In this document: positions 39,144-48,592 of the stretch, one piece after another
Numbering within the stretch: the first letter of the stretch is position 1
How the letters are laid out: every line of letters starts with the position of its first letter
Assembly (NCBI GenBank): GCA_021816935.1
Contig: JAKAWR010000003.1
Span: 145,588 to 209,587 of the forward strand
Direction of reading: 5' to 3'
Length of the DNA stretch: 64,000 nucleotides
From: Actinomycetes bacterium
Lineage (GTDB): Bacteria > Actinomycetota > Acidimicrobiia > Acidimicrobiales > JAMCPL01
Notes under the pieces: generated by a model
Databases searched by the model: none
Told to the model about the DNA's origin: nothing
What the model saw: only the letters and a program-made list of their open reading frames with translations
Translations under genes and position numbers: made by a program

Positions 39144-40343
39144 TCAGAGGTGCTCGCCCGGGCCGGCAACGTCGCACGCCGCGAGGCGCGCACCTGGCGG
39201 CAGGACCGCGTACGGCCCCACCTTGGCATCGTCCCCAACGTAGGCACCCTCGACCGTGGAGCTGCGAACCACAGCCCGCTCCCCGATCACGCTGTCCTCT
39301 ATAGAGCTGTACGGTCCGATCACCGCTCCCTCCCCGACAACGCACGTCCCCTTCAGGACTACGCCGGGCATGAGGGTCGCATCCTGACCAATGACCACCG
39401 ACCAGTCGACATAAGTACTCGTTGGATCCACCATCGTGACCCCGCGGCTCATCCATCTCGAACAGATCCGCGATCTGAGCGCTGCCTCGGCGTTGGCCAG
39501 TTGAACACGGTCGTTCACGCCGATGGCCTCTACGGGATCATCCACCGCGAAGGACTCCACCGCATAACCCGCCTCGTAAAGCACGCCGTACAAGCTCATA
39601 AGCGACTCTTCGCCGGCGGGCGCCTGCGGCTGGACCCTGCGCAGTGCCGGGGCAAGCACGCTACGGCGGAAACAGTGAATGGCCGTCGCCGCCTCGTACC
39701 CCTGCTCGCAGGCAGCCTCATCCTGCTCGCGGGCTACGTCCCCGTCCTTCACCTCGACTCCGGCAATGACCCGCCTGACCCGACCGGATCCATCTCTTTC
39801 CACGTGATCGAACGCTACCGGGTTGGCTTCGCGGGCAGTGAGCAGGGTTGCGCCCGCGTCCGAGGTCCGATGCCAGGCAACGAGGTCGGCAATGGTCTCA
39901 GCCTTCACAAGTGGGGTATCGCCCGGAAGCACTACCACGTCCCCGTCGAGGACGGCGGGATCCTCGCCCAGGCTGGTGAGGGCCATCTTGAGGGCATCCG
40001 CAGTACCACGCTGGACAGGTTGCTCGACCAGCTCGATCTTCAAGCCCCTAGGCGCCTCGTTCATGAGCTCTTTGCCGACCCACTCGCCCATGTGCCCTAC
40101 CACGACCGCCACCTCGTCGATCGGCAATTCTGCAAGCGCATCGAGAACGTAGAGGATCATCGGTCGGCCGCAGATCGGATGGAGCGGCTTCGGAGTAGAT
40201 GAGCGCATCCGCGTCCCCTCGCCGGCGGCCAGGACAACGGCTGACAGTGGCCTGGCGCCGGTCCGTGGCCTGGCACCGCCACGTGGCCTGGCGTCGGTCC
40301 GTAACCCCACATTCGTCCGTGATCTGGCGCTGGTCCGTGTCAT
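39144..40343 (-). CDS. glmU: GlmU-like UDP-GlcNAc pyrophosphorylase, C-terminally short
   Basis: 399 residues from ATG 40343. The N-terminal nucleotidyltransferase is complete: LSAVVLAAGEGTRMRSSTPK, VEQPVQRGTADAL, VVLPGDTPLV, AIGVNDRVQLANAEAAL. The left-handed beta-helix begins (VVIGQDATLMPGVVLKG, GPYSSIEDSVIGERAVV) but the protein ends soon after KVGPYAVLPPGARL; the roughly 130 residues carrying the acetyltransferase active site of bifunctional GlmU are absent. It may make UDP-GlcNAc from GlcNAc-1-P only. The N terminus carries RT(D/G)ARP-type hexapeptide repeats. Confidence 0.85.
   Translation of the reverse strand: MTRTSARSRTNVGLRTDARPRGGARPRTGARPLSAVVLAAGEGTRMRSSTPKPLHPICGRPMILYVLDALAELPIDEVAVVVGHMGEWVGKELMNEAPRGLKIELVEQPVQRGTADALKMALTSLGEDPAVLDGDVVVLPGDTPLVKAETIADLVAWHRTSDAGATLLTAREANPVAFDHVERDGSGRVRRVIAGVEVKDGDVAREQDEAACEQGYEAATAIHCFRRSVLAPALRRVQPQAPAGEESLMSLYGVLYEAGYAVESFAVDDPVEAIGVNDRVQLANAEAALRSRICSRWMSRGVTMVDPTSTYVDWSVVIGQDATLMPGVVLKGTCVVGEGAVIGPYSSIEDSVIGERAVVRSSTVEGAYVGDDAKVGPYAVLPPGARLAACDVAGPGEHL
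40247..40336. repeat. 18-bp tandem repeats at the glmU 5' end
   Basis: Five consecutive 18-bp units of the type GTGGCCTGGCGCCGGTCC (units starting 40247, 40265, 40283, 40301, 40319; the fourth is most degenerate). In the glmU frame they encode Arg/Ala/Pro-rich hexapeptides before the catalytic domain. Confidence 0.85.
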
Positions 40344-40516
40344 TCCACTCACCTTATGCCGCGCTGTCACGCGACACGCGGATACCGCATTCCAGTACGA
40401 ACCCGATGCGAGTAGCGCAGGCACGACCGGATATGATACACACGCAACCGGGGATCGGAACGGTAAATGATTGTAGGACGGATGCGAGGTGACATCCGAG
40501 ATGGATATGAGGTGGC

Positions 40517-42118
40517 ATGCCGCAGGTCATCAAGACAAGGATCGACCCGTCGTCGGAAACGTTCCAGACGAACCTGGAGGCGATGGAAGAGGCACTCGGC
40601 GAGGTCAACGAGCAACTCGCTCTCACGCGCGTCGGCGGCGGCGAGCGATACACCGCCCGGCACCGGGGACGGGGCAAGTTCCTCGTTCATGAGCGCATCG
40701 AACTGCTGGTCGACCCCGATTCGCCGTTTCTGGAGCTCTGCCCGTTCGCGGGTTGGGGCACACCTTTCAACGTCGGAGCGTCACTGGTACTCGGCATCGG
40801 GATCGTCAACGGCGTCGAGTGTCTTATATCGGCAAACGATCCGACGGTAAAGGGCGGCTCATCCAACCCCTACACCCTGCGCAAGACCGCCAGAGGCTCC
40901 GACATCGCAATGGAGAACGGCCTTCCCAGTATCAGCCTCGTCGAATCCGGCGGTGCCGATCTGCCGACCCAGGGGGAGCTCTTCATTCCCGGCGGGAGGA
41001 TGTTCAGGGACCTCATCCAGAGATCGGCCAAAGGCTACCCGACGGTGGCTCTGGTATTCGGCAACTCTACGGCCGGCGGTGCCTACATCCCGGGGACCTG
41101 CGACTACACCGTCATGATCGACCAGCGCTCCAAAGTGTTCCTCGGCGGCCCGCCGCTGGTCAAGATGGCGACGGGCGAGGAGTCCGGAGACGAAGAGCTG
41201 GGAGGGGCCGAGATGCACGCCAAGGTATCGGGCCTCGCAGAGTACTTCGCGCGCGACGAGCTGGAGGCGATCAGCCTGGGACGCGATATCATCTACAGGC
41301 TCAACTGGCGCAAGAGGGGACCGGAACCGAGCCTGCCGGCGGACGATCCCCTTTACGACCCCGAAGACCTTCTCGGGATAGCCTCCGCCGACCTGCGGGT
41401 GCCGTTCGACCCACGAGAGGTCATCGCCAGGATCGTCGACGGGTCGCGCTTCGACGAGTTCAAGCCCCTTTACGGTACCAACCTCGTCACGGGATGGGCC
41501 TCGATCTACGGTTACCCGATCGGAATCCTCGCGAATCACCAGGGCGTGCTGTTCAGCGAAGAGGCGCAAAAGGCAACGCAGTTCATTCAGCTCGCGAACC
41601 AGGTCGACACCCCCCTCGTTTACCTCCAGAACACCACCGGGTACATGGTCGGAAAGATCTACGAGCAGGGGGGCATCATCAAGGACGGGTCGAAGATGAT
41701 CAACGCGGTGGCCAACTCGACCGTGCCTCAGTTCACCATCATGATGGGGGCCTCCTACGGTGCGGGCAACTACGGAATGTGCGGCCGGGCGTACAACCCC
41801 CGGTTCATGTTCGCATGGCCATCCGCGCGCTCATCGGTAATGGGGGCAGCCCAGCTGGCCGGCGTGCTGCAAATAGTCGCCCGGCAGAACGCCGAGTCCA
41901 GAGGGGTGAAGTACGACGAGGAGACTTCCGAGATGATCCGGAAGGGTGTCGAGGACCAGATACTCGCAGAGGAGAAGCCGCTCTTTCTCTCTGCCCGCGT
42001 CTACGATGACGGCATCATAGACCCGAGAGACACACGAACCGTTCTCGGCATGTCCCTGTCGGTGGCTCACAACGCTGAGGTGCGCGGGACACAGCACTTC
42101 GGCGTTTTCAGGATGTGA
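40517..42118 (+). CDS. acyl-CoA carboxylase beta subunit (methylcrotonyl-/geranyl-CoA type)
   Basis: 533-residue carboxyltransferase: transfers CO2 from carboxybiotin to an acyl-CoA. Both crotonase-like halves are present: SLVESGGADLPTQGELFIPG, FGNSTAGGAYIPGTCDYTVM, FLGGPPLVKMATGEESGDEE, GGAEMHAKVSGLAEYFARDE; and VIARIVDGSRFDEFKPLYGT, QNTTGYMVGKIYEQGGIIKD, MMGASYGAGNYGMCGRAYNP. The GGPPLVK and GGAEMH motifs match 3-methylcrotonyl- and geranyl-CoA carboxylases better than propionyl-CoA carboxylase. ATG at 40517, GAGG five nt upstream. First gene of the catabolic operon. Confidence 0.9.
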   Translation: MPQVIKTRIDPSSETFQTNLEAMEEALGEVNEQLALTRVGGGERYTARHRGRGKFLVHERIELLVDPDSPFLELCPFAGWGTPFNVGASLVLGIGIVNGVECLISANDPTVKGGSSNPYTLRKTARGSDIAMENGLPSISLVESGGADLPTQGELFIPGGRMFRDLIQRSAKGYPTVALVFGNSTAGGAYIPGTCDYTVMIDQRSKVFLGGPPLVKMATGEESGDEELGGAEMHAKVSGLAEYFARDELEAISLGRDIIYRLNWRKRGPEPSLPADDPLYDPEDLLGIASADLRVPFDPREVIARIVDGSRFDEFKPLYGTNLVTGWASIYGYPIGILANHQGVLFSEEAQKATQFIQLANQVDTPLVYLQNTTGYMVGKIYEQGGIIKDGSKMINAVANSTVPQFTIMMGASYGAGNYGMCGRAYNPRFMFAWPSARSSVMGAAQLAGVLQIVARQNAESRGVKYDEETSEMIRKGVEDQILAEEKPLFLSARVYDDGIIDPRDTRTVLGMSLSVAHNAEVRGTQHFGVFRM

Positions 42119-42134
42119 GGAGGATCGTAATCCG

Positions 42135-44468
42135 ATGAGCATGAACCAACCGGGAGGGCAGCGCCGGATCAAGCGTCTTCTGGTGGCTAACCGCGGGGAG
42201 ATAGCCCGCCGGATCATACGCACTTGCCGCGAGACGGGCATCTCGCCGGTGACTGTCTTTTCCACGCCAGACTCATCGTCGCCCCATGTAGCCGAGGCCG
42301 ACGCGGCAATTCACCTGCCCGGCGCGAGCGCCGCCGAGACGTACCTTGACATCAAGCGCCTGATCGGAGCGGCCGAGCGGTCCGGTGCCGATGCGATCCA
42401 CCCCGGGTACGGGTTTCTTGCCGAGAACGCCCAGTTCGCGGAGGCGTGTGCCTCGGCGGGTCTCACTTTTGTTGGCCCGCCGGCACGCGTTATCGAGGCG
42501 ATGGGGTCGAAGCTCGCAGCCAAGAAAATCATGGCGGATGCCGGAGTGCCCGTGCTGCCAACGATTGAGATAGGTCCCGATATCCTGGGCGCAGGTCAAG
42601 GCGGTGGCGATGGTGGGGCTGGTGGGGCCACCACGCCAGGAGACATCGAGCAATCGGTTGTAGCCCAAGCCGAGGCACTCGGTTGGCCGGTCCTGGTCAA
42701 GGCATCGGCAGGGGGGGGTGGCCGCGGGATGCGGATAGTCGGGGAACCCGGCGCTCTCGTCGAGGCCATCCGCTCCGCTGCAAGAGAAGCCGCTTCAGCT
42801 TTCGGGGACGGGACGGTATTCCTCGAACCCTACGTCGTCAACCCCCGCCACATCGAGGTGCAGATCCTCGGGGATGCCTACGGAGACGCCATCCACCTCT
42901 TCGAGCGGGAATGCTCGATCCAGCGGCGTCACCAGAAAATCATCGAAGAGTGCCCCTCTCCGGCCGTCGACGACATGCTCAGGCGCGAGCTCGGCGATGC
43001 GGCGGTGAGGGCGGCCAAAGCCATCGGATATGTCGGAGCAGGTACCGTCGAGTTCGTCATGCGCCCGGACGGCAGTTTCGCGTTCCTGGAGGTGAACACC
43101 CGTATCCAGGTGGAACACCCGGTAACGGAGATGGTGACCGGACTGGACCTCGTACGCTCCCAGCTGGATCTCGCCATGGGGTGCCCGATCGGCCCCGAGC
43201 TCCGCTCGGCCACAATCACCGGGCACGCTGTCGAGGCGCGCATATACGCTGAGGACCCTGCGCATGACTGGCAGCCCTCGACGGGAACTCTCTACACCTT
43301 TGATGTCCCCCATCCCCCCGGCATCAGGCTGGATAGCGGGGTAGAGAGCTCGTCCGTGATCAGCCCCTACTACGATTCCATGCTCGCCAAGGTCATAGCC
43401 CACAGCGATACCAGGGAAGGCGCACTGGCGCTGCTCGCATCTGCTCTTTCCGGCGCAAGAATCCACGGGCCTGTCACCAACAGGGACCTGCTCGTATCCG
43501 TGCTCACGCATCCGGAAGTGATCGAGGGCAGGATCGACACGGCCTTCCTCGAAAGATTCTCCCCGGCCGAGCTCGGATCCTCTCCGGTGAAGATGGATCA
43601 AGTCCCGGTGTATGCGCTGGCAGCCGCACTGGCGGCGCAGGCACGGAGGCGGCTGGCCACGAAAGTCCTCGCCGGTGCGCCGAGCGGATGGCGCAACAAC
43701 CCCACGTTGCCCCAGATTGTCACCTTCGATGTCGAGAGCACATTGGCGAACCGCCGGGGCGAACCGGCCGGTGGCGGTGGGGAAGGCGCGGTCGGTGGCG
43801 CCGAGGTCGTAATGAACGGGGCACGCGGTAAGACCAGCGAGGGAGGCAGGAGCGAGGTCGGTAAGAGCGGAAGCGGCGGCGATAAGATTCGGGTCGCGGT
43901 AGGATATGAGTTTGACCGGTACGGGAAGGAAGCACGGTTGTATGCGGAGGAACCCGGCGAACCTTCGGAGGGCCCGGACAGCGCTGCCGACCAGGGTCAA
44001 GGAGAGGCTCGGGAACCGGTCGACAACATGGCCTATCCTCCCAAACTCGCCGTGCGCGACGACCTGAAGTTTGTCTCCACGTCTCCCGATGAGACTCTTA
44101 TCGAAGACGCGGGGCTACTGGCCCGCTACAGCGTCGGATTCGCAGGCGGGAGGATTTTCGTGGATGGACCGGCCGGATCCCTGGTGCTCACAGAGGCAGA
44201 TCGGTTCCCGTCTCACGAACCCGGCGAGGATGAGATCGGTTCGCTCCAGGCGCCTTTACCGGGGACGGTCACAAGGGTGATCGCGTCGGAGGGCCAGGAA
44301 GTCGAGGCCGGAGATCTCCTGCTGACGCTCGAGGCCATGAAGCTCGAGCACGAGATCAGGACTCCGCACGGCGGTATCGTGACCACACTGCACGTCGCGG
44401 TCGGGGACCAGGTTGAAGCGGGTGCGCAGCTCGCTGTCGTGAGCAACGAGAACGAGGATACCCACTGA
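42135..44468 (+). CDS. acyl-CoA carboxylase alpha subunit (biotin carboxylase + biotin carrier)
   Basis: 777 residues. Biotin carboxylase: RLLVANRGEIARRIIRTCRE, ADAIHPGYGFLAENAQFAEA, ATP-grasp VLVKASAGGGGRGMRIV, ERECSIQRRHQKIIEECPSP and EVNTRIQVEHPVTEMVTGLD. The C-terminal carrier has EAMKLEHEI with biotinyl Lys736. Two Gly-rich low-complexity insertions are unusual: one of about 20 residues (GAGQGGGDGGAGG) before the ATP-grasp domain and one of about 60 residues between the carboxylase and linker regions (GEPAGGGGEGAVGGAE). It partners the beta subunit 16 bp upstream. Confidence 0.93.
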   Translation: MSMNQPGGQRRIKRLLVANRGEIARRIIRTCRETGISPVTVFSTPDSSSPHVAEADAAIHLPGASAAETYLDIKRLIGAAERSGADAIHPGYGFLAENAQFAEACASAGLTFVGPPARVIEAMGSKLAAKKIMADAGVPVLPTIEIGPDILGAGQGGGDGGAGGATTPGDIEQSVVAQAEALGWPVLVKASAGGGGRGMRIVGEPGALVEAIRSAAREAASAFGDGTVFLEPYVVNPRHIEVQILGDAYGDAIHLFERECSIQRRHQKIIEECPSPAVDDMLRRELGDAAVRAAKAIGYVGAGTVEFVMRPDGSFAFLEVNTRIQVEHPVTEMVTGLDLVRSQLDLAMGCPIGPELRSATITGHAVEARIYAEDPAHDWQPSTGTLYTFDVPHPPGIRLDSGVESSSVISPYYDSMLAKVIAHSDTREGALALLASALSGARIHGPVTNRDLLVSVLTHPEVIEGRIDTAFLERFSPAELGSSPVKMDQVPVYALAAALAAQARRRLATKVLAGAPSGWRNNPTLPQIVTFDVESTLANRRGEPAGGGGEGAVGGAEVVMNGARGKTSEGGRSEVGKSGSGGDKIRVAVGYEFDRYGKEARLYAEEPGEPSEGPDSAADQGQGEAREPVDNMAYPPKLAVRDDLKFVSTSPDETLIEDAGLLARYSVGFAGGRIFVDGPAGSLVLTEADRFPSHEPGEDEIGSLQAPLPGTVTRVIASEGQEVEAGDLLLTLEAMKLEHEIRTPHGGIVTTLHVAVGDQVEAGAQLAVVSNENEDTH

Positions 44469-44577
44469 ACTGGCCGGAATGGTCGTAAAGGTGGCGACTG
44501 GTGGCGACTGGCAGGAATAGCGACAGGACACCCGCAGGCGACAGTTCGGCGGGTTGGCAGAGAGACGAGGTGACGTT

Positions 44578-46398
44578 ATGGCAAGAGACAAGATAATCAT
44601 CGCCAATGCTGGGGGCTTCTGGGGTGACGACCCCACGGCGGCACAGCGCCAGGTGGAGGGCGGGCCAATTGACTACCTCGTCATGGACTACCTCGCCGAG
44701 ATCACCATGGCGATCCTTCAGAAGCACAAGAGTCGCAACCCGGAGGCCGGGTTCGCCACCGATTTCGTCATGCAGCTGGCCGCGGTGCTGCCTGCATGCC
44801 TAGAGCGCGGCATTACCGTCATCGCTAACGCTGGCGGGGTCAACCCACTTGCCTGCCGGGCGGCGGTGGAGGCGCTGGCCGAGCAGCAGGGCGTGGCGAG
44901 CAAGCTTCGGGTCGGAGTCATCCTCGGCGACGACATCTACGGCGATCTGGACTCGATACTGGAATCCGGCGAGGCGCTCGCGAATCTCGACAACGGGGCA
45001 CCCCTCAGTCAGATCCGCGACAAGGTATTGAGCGCGAATGCCTACCTGGGCGCCGCTCCCGTGGCCAAGGCTCTCGAGATGGGAGCCAACGTCATAATCG
45101 CCGGAAGGGTCACTGATACTGCCGTTACCCTTGGCCCGATGATCCACGAGTTCGGATGGAAAGACGACGAATGGGATCGGCTGGCAACAGGAATCATAGC
45201 GGGCCACATCATCGAGTGCGGAACCCAATGCACGGGAGGCAACTTCACGGACTGGAAGAAGGTGCCCAGCTTCTCGAAGATCGGCTACCCGCTCGTCGAG
45301 GCGCATCCGGACGGCACATTCGTGATCACCAAGCACCCGGGCACGGGAGGCCTCGTCACCTCCCATACCGTCGGTGAGCAGCTACTGTACGAGATGGGAA
45401 CGCCGAGTTACCTCGCTCCCGACTGCGTTGCGCATTTCGACTCGATCCGGCTCGACCAGGAGGGTCCCGACCGGGTCCGGGTGAGCGAGATTCGGGGCGA
45501 TCCGCCACCGGAGAAGCTGAAGGTATCGGTCAGCTTTGCCCAGGGATACAGCATCGTCGGGCGCCTGATGATCTCCGGCCCCAACAGCCTCGAGAAGGCA
45601 TCCAAAGCGGCAGAGATCTTCTGGGGAATGGCCGGAGGGCGCGACTTCTACGAGCGCACGTCGACAAGCTTCATCGGCTGGAACGCCTGCCATCCCCCTC
45701 TATCCGAGTACGATCCAAGTGAGACTCTGGTCCAGGTTGGAGCCCGGGACGCGGACCGAGCCAAGCTGGATACCAGGTTCGGGCCGTTCGTGATTGCCGG
45801 AGCCCTTGGCTCGGTACCCGGCCTCACCGCGCCGGGCGACCAGGGACGTCCCCGCTCCTCACCCGTTATCGGCTACTGGCCTGCCCTTATCTCGCGTGAC
45901 AAGGTCAGGGTGACCGTACACGTCGGCGACGCCGAGGAAGAGGTGTCCATGGCGGTGCCGTCGGGGCAGCCCGGCGGGGCAGTGCCGCCACAAGCGGCGG
46001 GGTCCCGGACAACCTACGTCGACGTAGGCGCCGAGGCGGCGCAGGGTGGGCCGCAGGTGACCGTTCCGCTTGGCCGCCTTTGCCTTGCACGATCGGGCGA
46101 CAAGGGCGATACCTCCAACGTAGGTGTTATTGCAAGGACCCCAGCCGTATACAAGTGGGTGCTCCAGAACCTGACCACCGACTTCATGAAGGATCGTTTC
46201 GCGGGCCTCTGTGAGGGAAGCGTCGAGCGCCACGAGCTACCGAACCTCCTCAGTGTCAACTTCCTTCTCCATGAGGCACTCGGCGGGGGCGGGACCCTGT
46301 CGGTTCGTTTCGACGCGCAGGGAAAGACCTATGCCCAGTACTTGCTCGCAACGCCCGTTACCGTGGACCAGGGGCTGCTGGACCAGATCGGGGATTGA
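44578..46398 (+). CDS. AtuA-family protein (acyclic terpene utilisation, DUF1446)
   Basis: 606 residues. The N-terminal about 450 residues are an AtuA domain: IIIANAGGFWGDDPTAAQRQ, IDYLVMDYLAEITMAILQKH, ITVIANAGGVNPLACRAAVE, ANVIIAGRVTDTAVTLGPMI, ECGTQCTGGNFTDWKK and TKHPGTGGLVTSHTVGEQLL. A separate C-terminal domain of about 110 residues (PLGRLCLARSGDKGDTSNVG, VNFLLHEALGGGGTLSVRFD) is the AtuA-associated small domain. AtuA is required for citronellol/geraniol breakdown in Pseudomonas, reaction undefined. ATG 44578 is preceded by GAGG. Confidence 0.88.
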   Translation: MARDKIIIANAGGFWGDDPTAAQRQVEGGPIDYLVMDYLAEITMAILQKHKSRNPEAGFATDFVMQLAAVLPACLERGITVIANAGGVNPLACRAAVEALAEQQGVASKLRVGVILGDDIYGDLDSILESGEALANLDNGAPLSQIRDKVLSANAYLGAAPVAKALEMGANVIIAGRVTDTAVTLGPMIHEFGWKDDEWDRLATGIIAGHIIECGTQCTGGNFTDWKKVPSFSKIGYPLVEAHPDGTFVITKHPGTGGLVTSHTVGEQLLYEMGTPSYLAPDCVAHFDSIRLDQEGPDRVRVSEIRGDPPPEKLKVSVSFAQGYSIVGRLMISGPNSLEKASKAAEIFWGMAGGRDFYERTSTSFIGWNACHPPLSEYDPSETLVQVGARDADRAKLDTRFGPFVIAGALGSVPGLTAPGDQGRPRSSPVIGYWPALISRDKVRVTVHVGDAEEEVSMAVPSGQPGGAVPPQAAGSRTTYVDVGAEAAQGGPQVTVPLGRLCLARSGDKGDTSNVGVIARTPAVYKWVLQNLTTDFMKDRFAGLCEGSVERHELPNLLSVNFLLHEALGGGGTLSVRFDAQGKTYAQYLLATPVTVDQGLLDQIGD

Positions 46399-46438
46399 GG
46401 CCCCACGCAGCTGAAGGGGTTGGCGCTATGAGGCGGGT

Positions 46439-47371
46439 GTGTCCGCCGGCCTGCTAGCCGATATCCGGCGACGAGCCTCCGAGCGGCGGGCGAGGATCGC
46501 CTTCCCGGAAGTGGACGATCCCCGGGTCATCGAGGCCGTTTCGATCCTGGCAAGCGAGGGCCTCTGCGAGCCGGTGCTTGTCGACGCCGAATGCCGGGCC
46601 GCCAACCTGGAACGCCTGAGCCACGCCTACTACGAGCGGCGGGCAGCTCGCGGCACGACGCTCCCTGAGGCACGCGAGGCACTCAACGACCCCTCGCTCT
46701 TCGGTGCCGTGATGGTACATGCGGGTTACGTGGACGGTTGCGTTGGAGGAGCGGCTACTACAACGGCGGCTACGGTGAGGGCGGCGCTGCTCGGGATCGG
46801 CCCGGCACCCGGAATATCGGTCGTGAGCAGCTTTTTCCTGATCGTGTTCCCCCGCTCGGATGTGGGAGAGAACGGAGCATTCCTTTTCGCCGACTGCGGG
46901 GTGCTTCCGGACCCGGCGTCCGAACAGCTGGCGGACGTGGCCATCTCGACAGCCGCCAGCGCCCGCGCCATCCTCGGCTGCGAGCCGCGGGTGGCCATGG
47001 CCAGCTTCTCGACGAAGGGCAGCGCCAACCACCCACGCGTCGAAAAGATCATCCGGGCTACCGGCCTCGTGGCCGAGCGCGAACCGGGCCTCTGCATCGA
47101 CGGCGAGCTCCAGGTGGACGCCGCCGTGGTTCCCGAAGTGGCCGCCGTCAAGGCCCCGGGCAGCCCCGTCGAGGGCCGTGCCAATGTCCTGATCTTCCCC
47201 GACCTGGACTCCGGCAACATCGCTTACAAGATCGCGCAGCGACTAGGCGGCGCGCAGGCGTACGGACCCATTTTGCAGGGTCTGGCTAAGCCGATGAACG
47301 ATCTCAGCCGCGGTTGTTCCGCTGAAGACATCGTCGAAGTTGCCTGCCTCACGGTCCTGCAAGTAGGTTGA
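46439..47371 (+). CDS. phosphate acyltransferase (phosphotransacetylase family)
   Basis: 310 residues, slightly short of the usual about 330 of Pta. Conserved: [98 protein letters not shown], and [20 protein letters not shown]. Converts acetyl-CoA (or another short acyl-CoA) and phosphate to the acyl phosphate. No acetate kinase is adjacent. GTG start 46439; within the carboxylase-AtuA operon, which suggests disposal or recycling of acyl-CoA end products. Confidence 0.85.
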   Translation: MSAGLLADIRRRASERRARIAFPEVDDPRVIEAVSILASEGLCEPVLVDAECRAANLERLSHAYYERRAARGTTLPEAREALNDPSLFGAVMVHAGYVDGCVGGAATTTAATVRAALLGIGPAPGISVVSSFFLIVFPRSDVGENGAFLFADCGVLPDPASEQLADVAISTAASARAILGCEPRVAMASFSTKGSANHPRVEKIIRATGLVAEREPGLCIDGELQVDAAVVPEVAAVKAPGSPVEGRANVLIFPDLDSGNIAYKIAQRLGGAQAYGPILQGLAKPMNDLSRGCSAEDIVEVACLTVLQVG

Positions 47372-47377
47372 TTGCCC

Positions 47378-48565
47378 ATGGACTTCGAAGAGACCTCCGA
47401 ACACCAAATGCTCCGGGAGGCAGTGTCCTCTATAGCAGCAAAGTACGGCCATGCCTACTTTGTCGACCAAGCCCGCTCGGGCGGCAAGGTGGCCGAGTTA
47501 TGGGGCGAGCTTGCAAAGGCAGGATATATCGGAGTGGGTATCCCCGAGCAGTGGGGCGGCGGGGGCATGGGCATATACGAGCTCTCGATAGTGTGCGAGG
47601 AGTTGGCAGCGCAGGGAACGCCCATCCTGCTGCTCGTCGTCTCGCCTGCCGTAAACGCTACCCTGATCGAGCGCTTCGGAACGGACGACCAGCGATCGCG
47701 CTGGCTCCCACGCTTTGCAGACGGCTCGATGAAGATGGCCTTCGCAATCACGGAACCGGACGCCGGGTCGAACTCTCACAACATATCGACTGCCGCCACG
47801 AAAGACGGCGACGTCTACCGCCTCAACGGTACGAAATACTACATTTCCGGTTGCGATGAAGCTGAAGCGGTCCTGGTGGTCGCGAGAACGGGCGCCGACG
47901 AGCAGACCGGGCGGGGCAAGCTGTCGCTATTCGTCGTCGACCTCGACGCCCCGGGCGTCACGTACACCCCGATCCCGGTGGAGATGACCGCTCCCGAGAA
48001 GCAGTTCACCGTCTTTTTCGACAATGTCGAGGTGCCAGCATCCAGGTTACTCGGGGCCGAGCACGAAGGGCTGCGGGAAGTTTTCTTCGGGCTGAACCCC
48101 GAACGAATCATGACGTCCGCGATCGGCGTCGGCATTGGCAGGTACGCACTCTCCAGGGCCTCCGAATACGCTCGGAACCGCTCCGTGTGGGGCATGCCTA
48201 TCGGTAGCCATCAGGCTGTTTCGCACCCGCTTGCCAAGGCCAAGATCGAGTTGGAGCAGGCGAAACTTATGCTGCAGAAGGCCGCTTGGGCCTACGACCG
48301 GGAGAAGAACGGTGCTGATGGCAGCAGGGGCAGCGGGGTGGACACCGGCGAAGCCGCGAACATGGCCAAGTACGCCGGGGCCGAGGCAGCGATCACCTGC
48401 CTTGATGCCGCCATCCAAACTCACGGTGGCAACGGGATGGCCAGCGAGTACGGGCTTGCAACGCTCATGGGCAACGCTAGGCTGCTCCGCACGGCTCCGG
48501 TATCGAGAGAGATGATCCTGAACTTCGTGGCCCAGCACTCTTTGGACTTGCCGAAGGGATACTGA
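47378..48565 (+). CDS. acyl-CoA dehydrogenase
   Basis: About 395-residue FAD enzyme for the alpha,beta-desaturation of acyl-CoA. Conserved: KMAFAITEPDAGSNSHNIST, YRLNGTKYYISGCDEAEAVL, FDNVEVPASRLLGAEHEGLR, RNRSVWGMPIGSHQAVSHPL, and AAIQTHGGNGMASEYGLATL. The IQTHGGNG motif matches the FAD/substrate region; the catalytic Glu position is in the C-terminal half and not certain by eye. ATG 47378 follows the Pta-like stop directly. In context it may oxidise the branched acyl-CoA that the carboxylase then uses (AtuD/LiuA role). Confidence 0.9.
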   Translation: MDFEETSEHQMLREAVSSIAAKYGHAYFVDQARSGGKVAELWGELAKAGYIGVGIPEQWGGGGMGIYELSIVCEELAAQGTPILLLVVSPAVNATLIERFGTDDQRSRWLPRFADGSMKMAFAITEPDAGSNSHNISTAATKDGDVYRLNGTKYYISGCDEAEAVLVVARTGADEQTGRGKLSLFVVDLDAPGVTYTPIPVEMTAPEKQFTVFFDNVEVPASRLLGAEHEGLREVFFGLNPERIMTSAIGVGIGRYALSRASEYARNRSVWGMPIGSHQAVSHPLAKAKIELEQAKLMLQKAAWAYDREKNGADGSRGSGVDTGEAANMAKYAGAEAAITCLDAAIQTHGGNGMASEYGLATLMGNARLLRTAPVSREMILNFVAQHSLDLPKGY

Positions 48566-48592
48566 CCGACCAAGCCCGGGTAGGCTGCGAAT

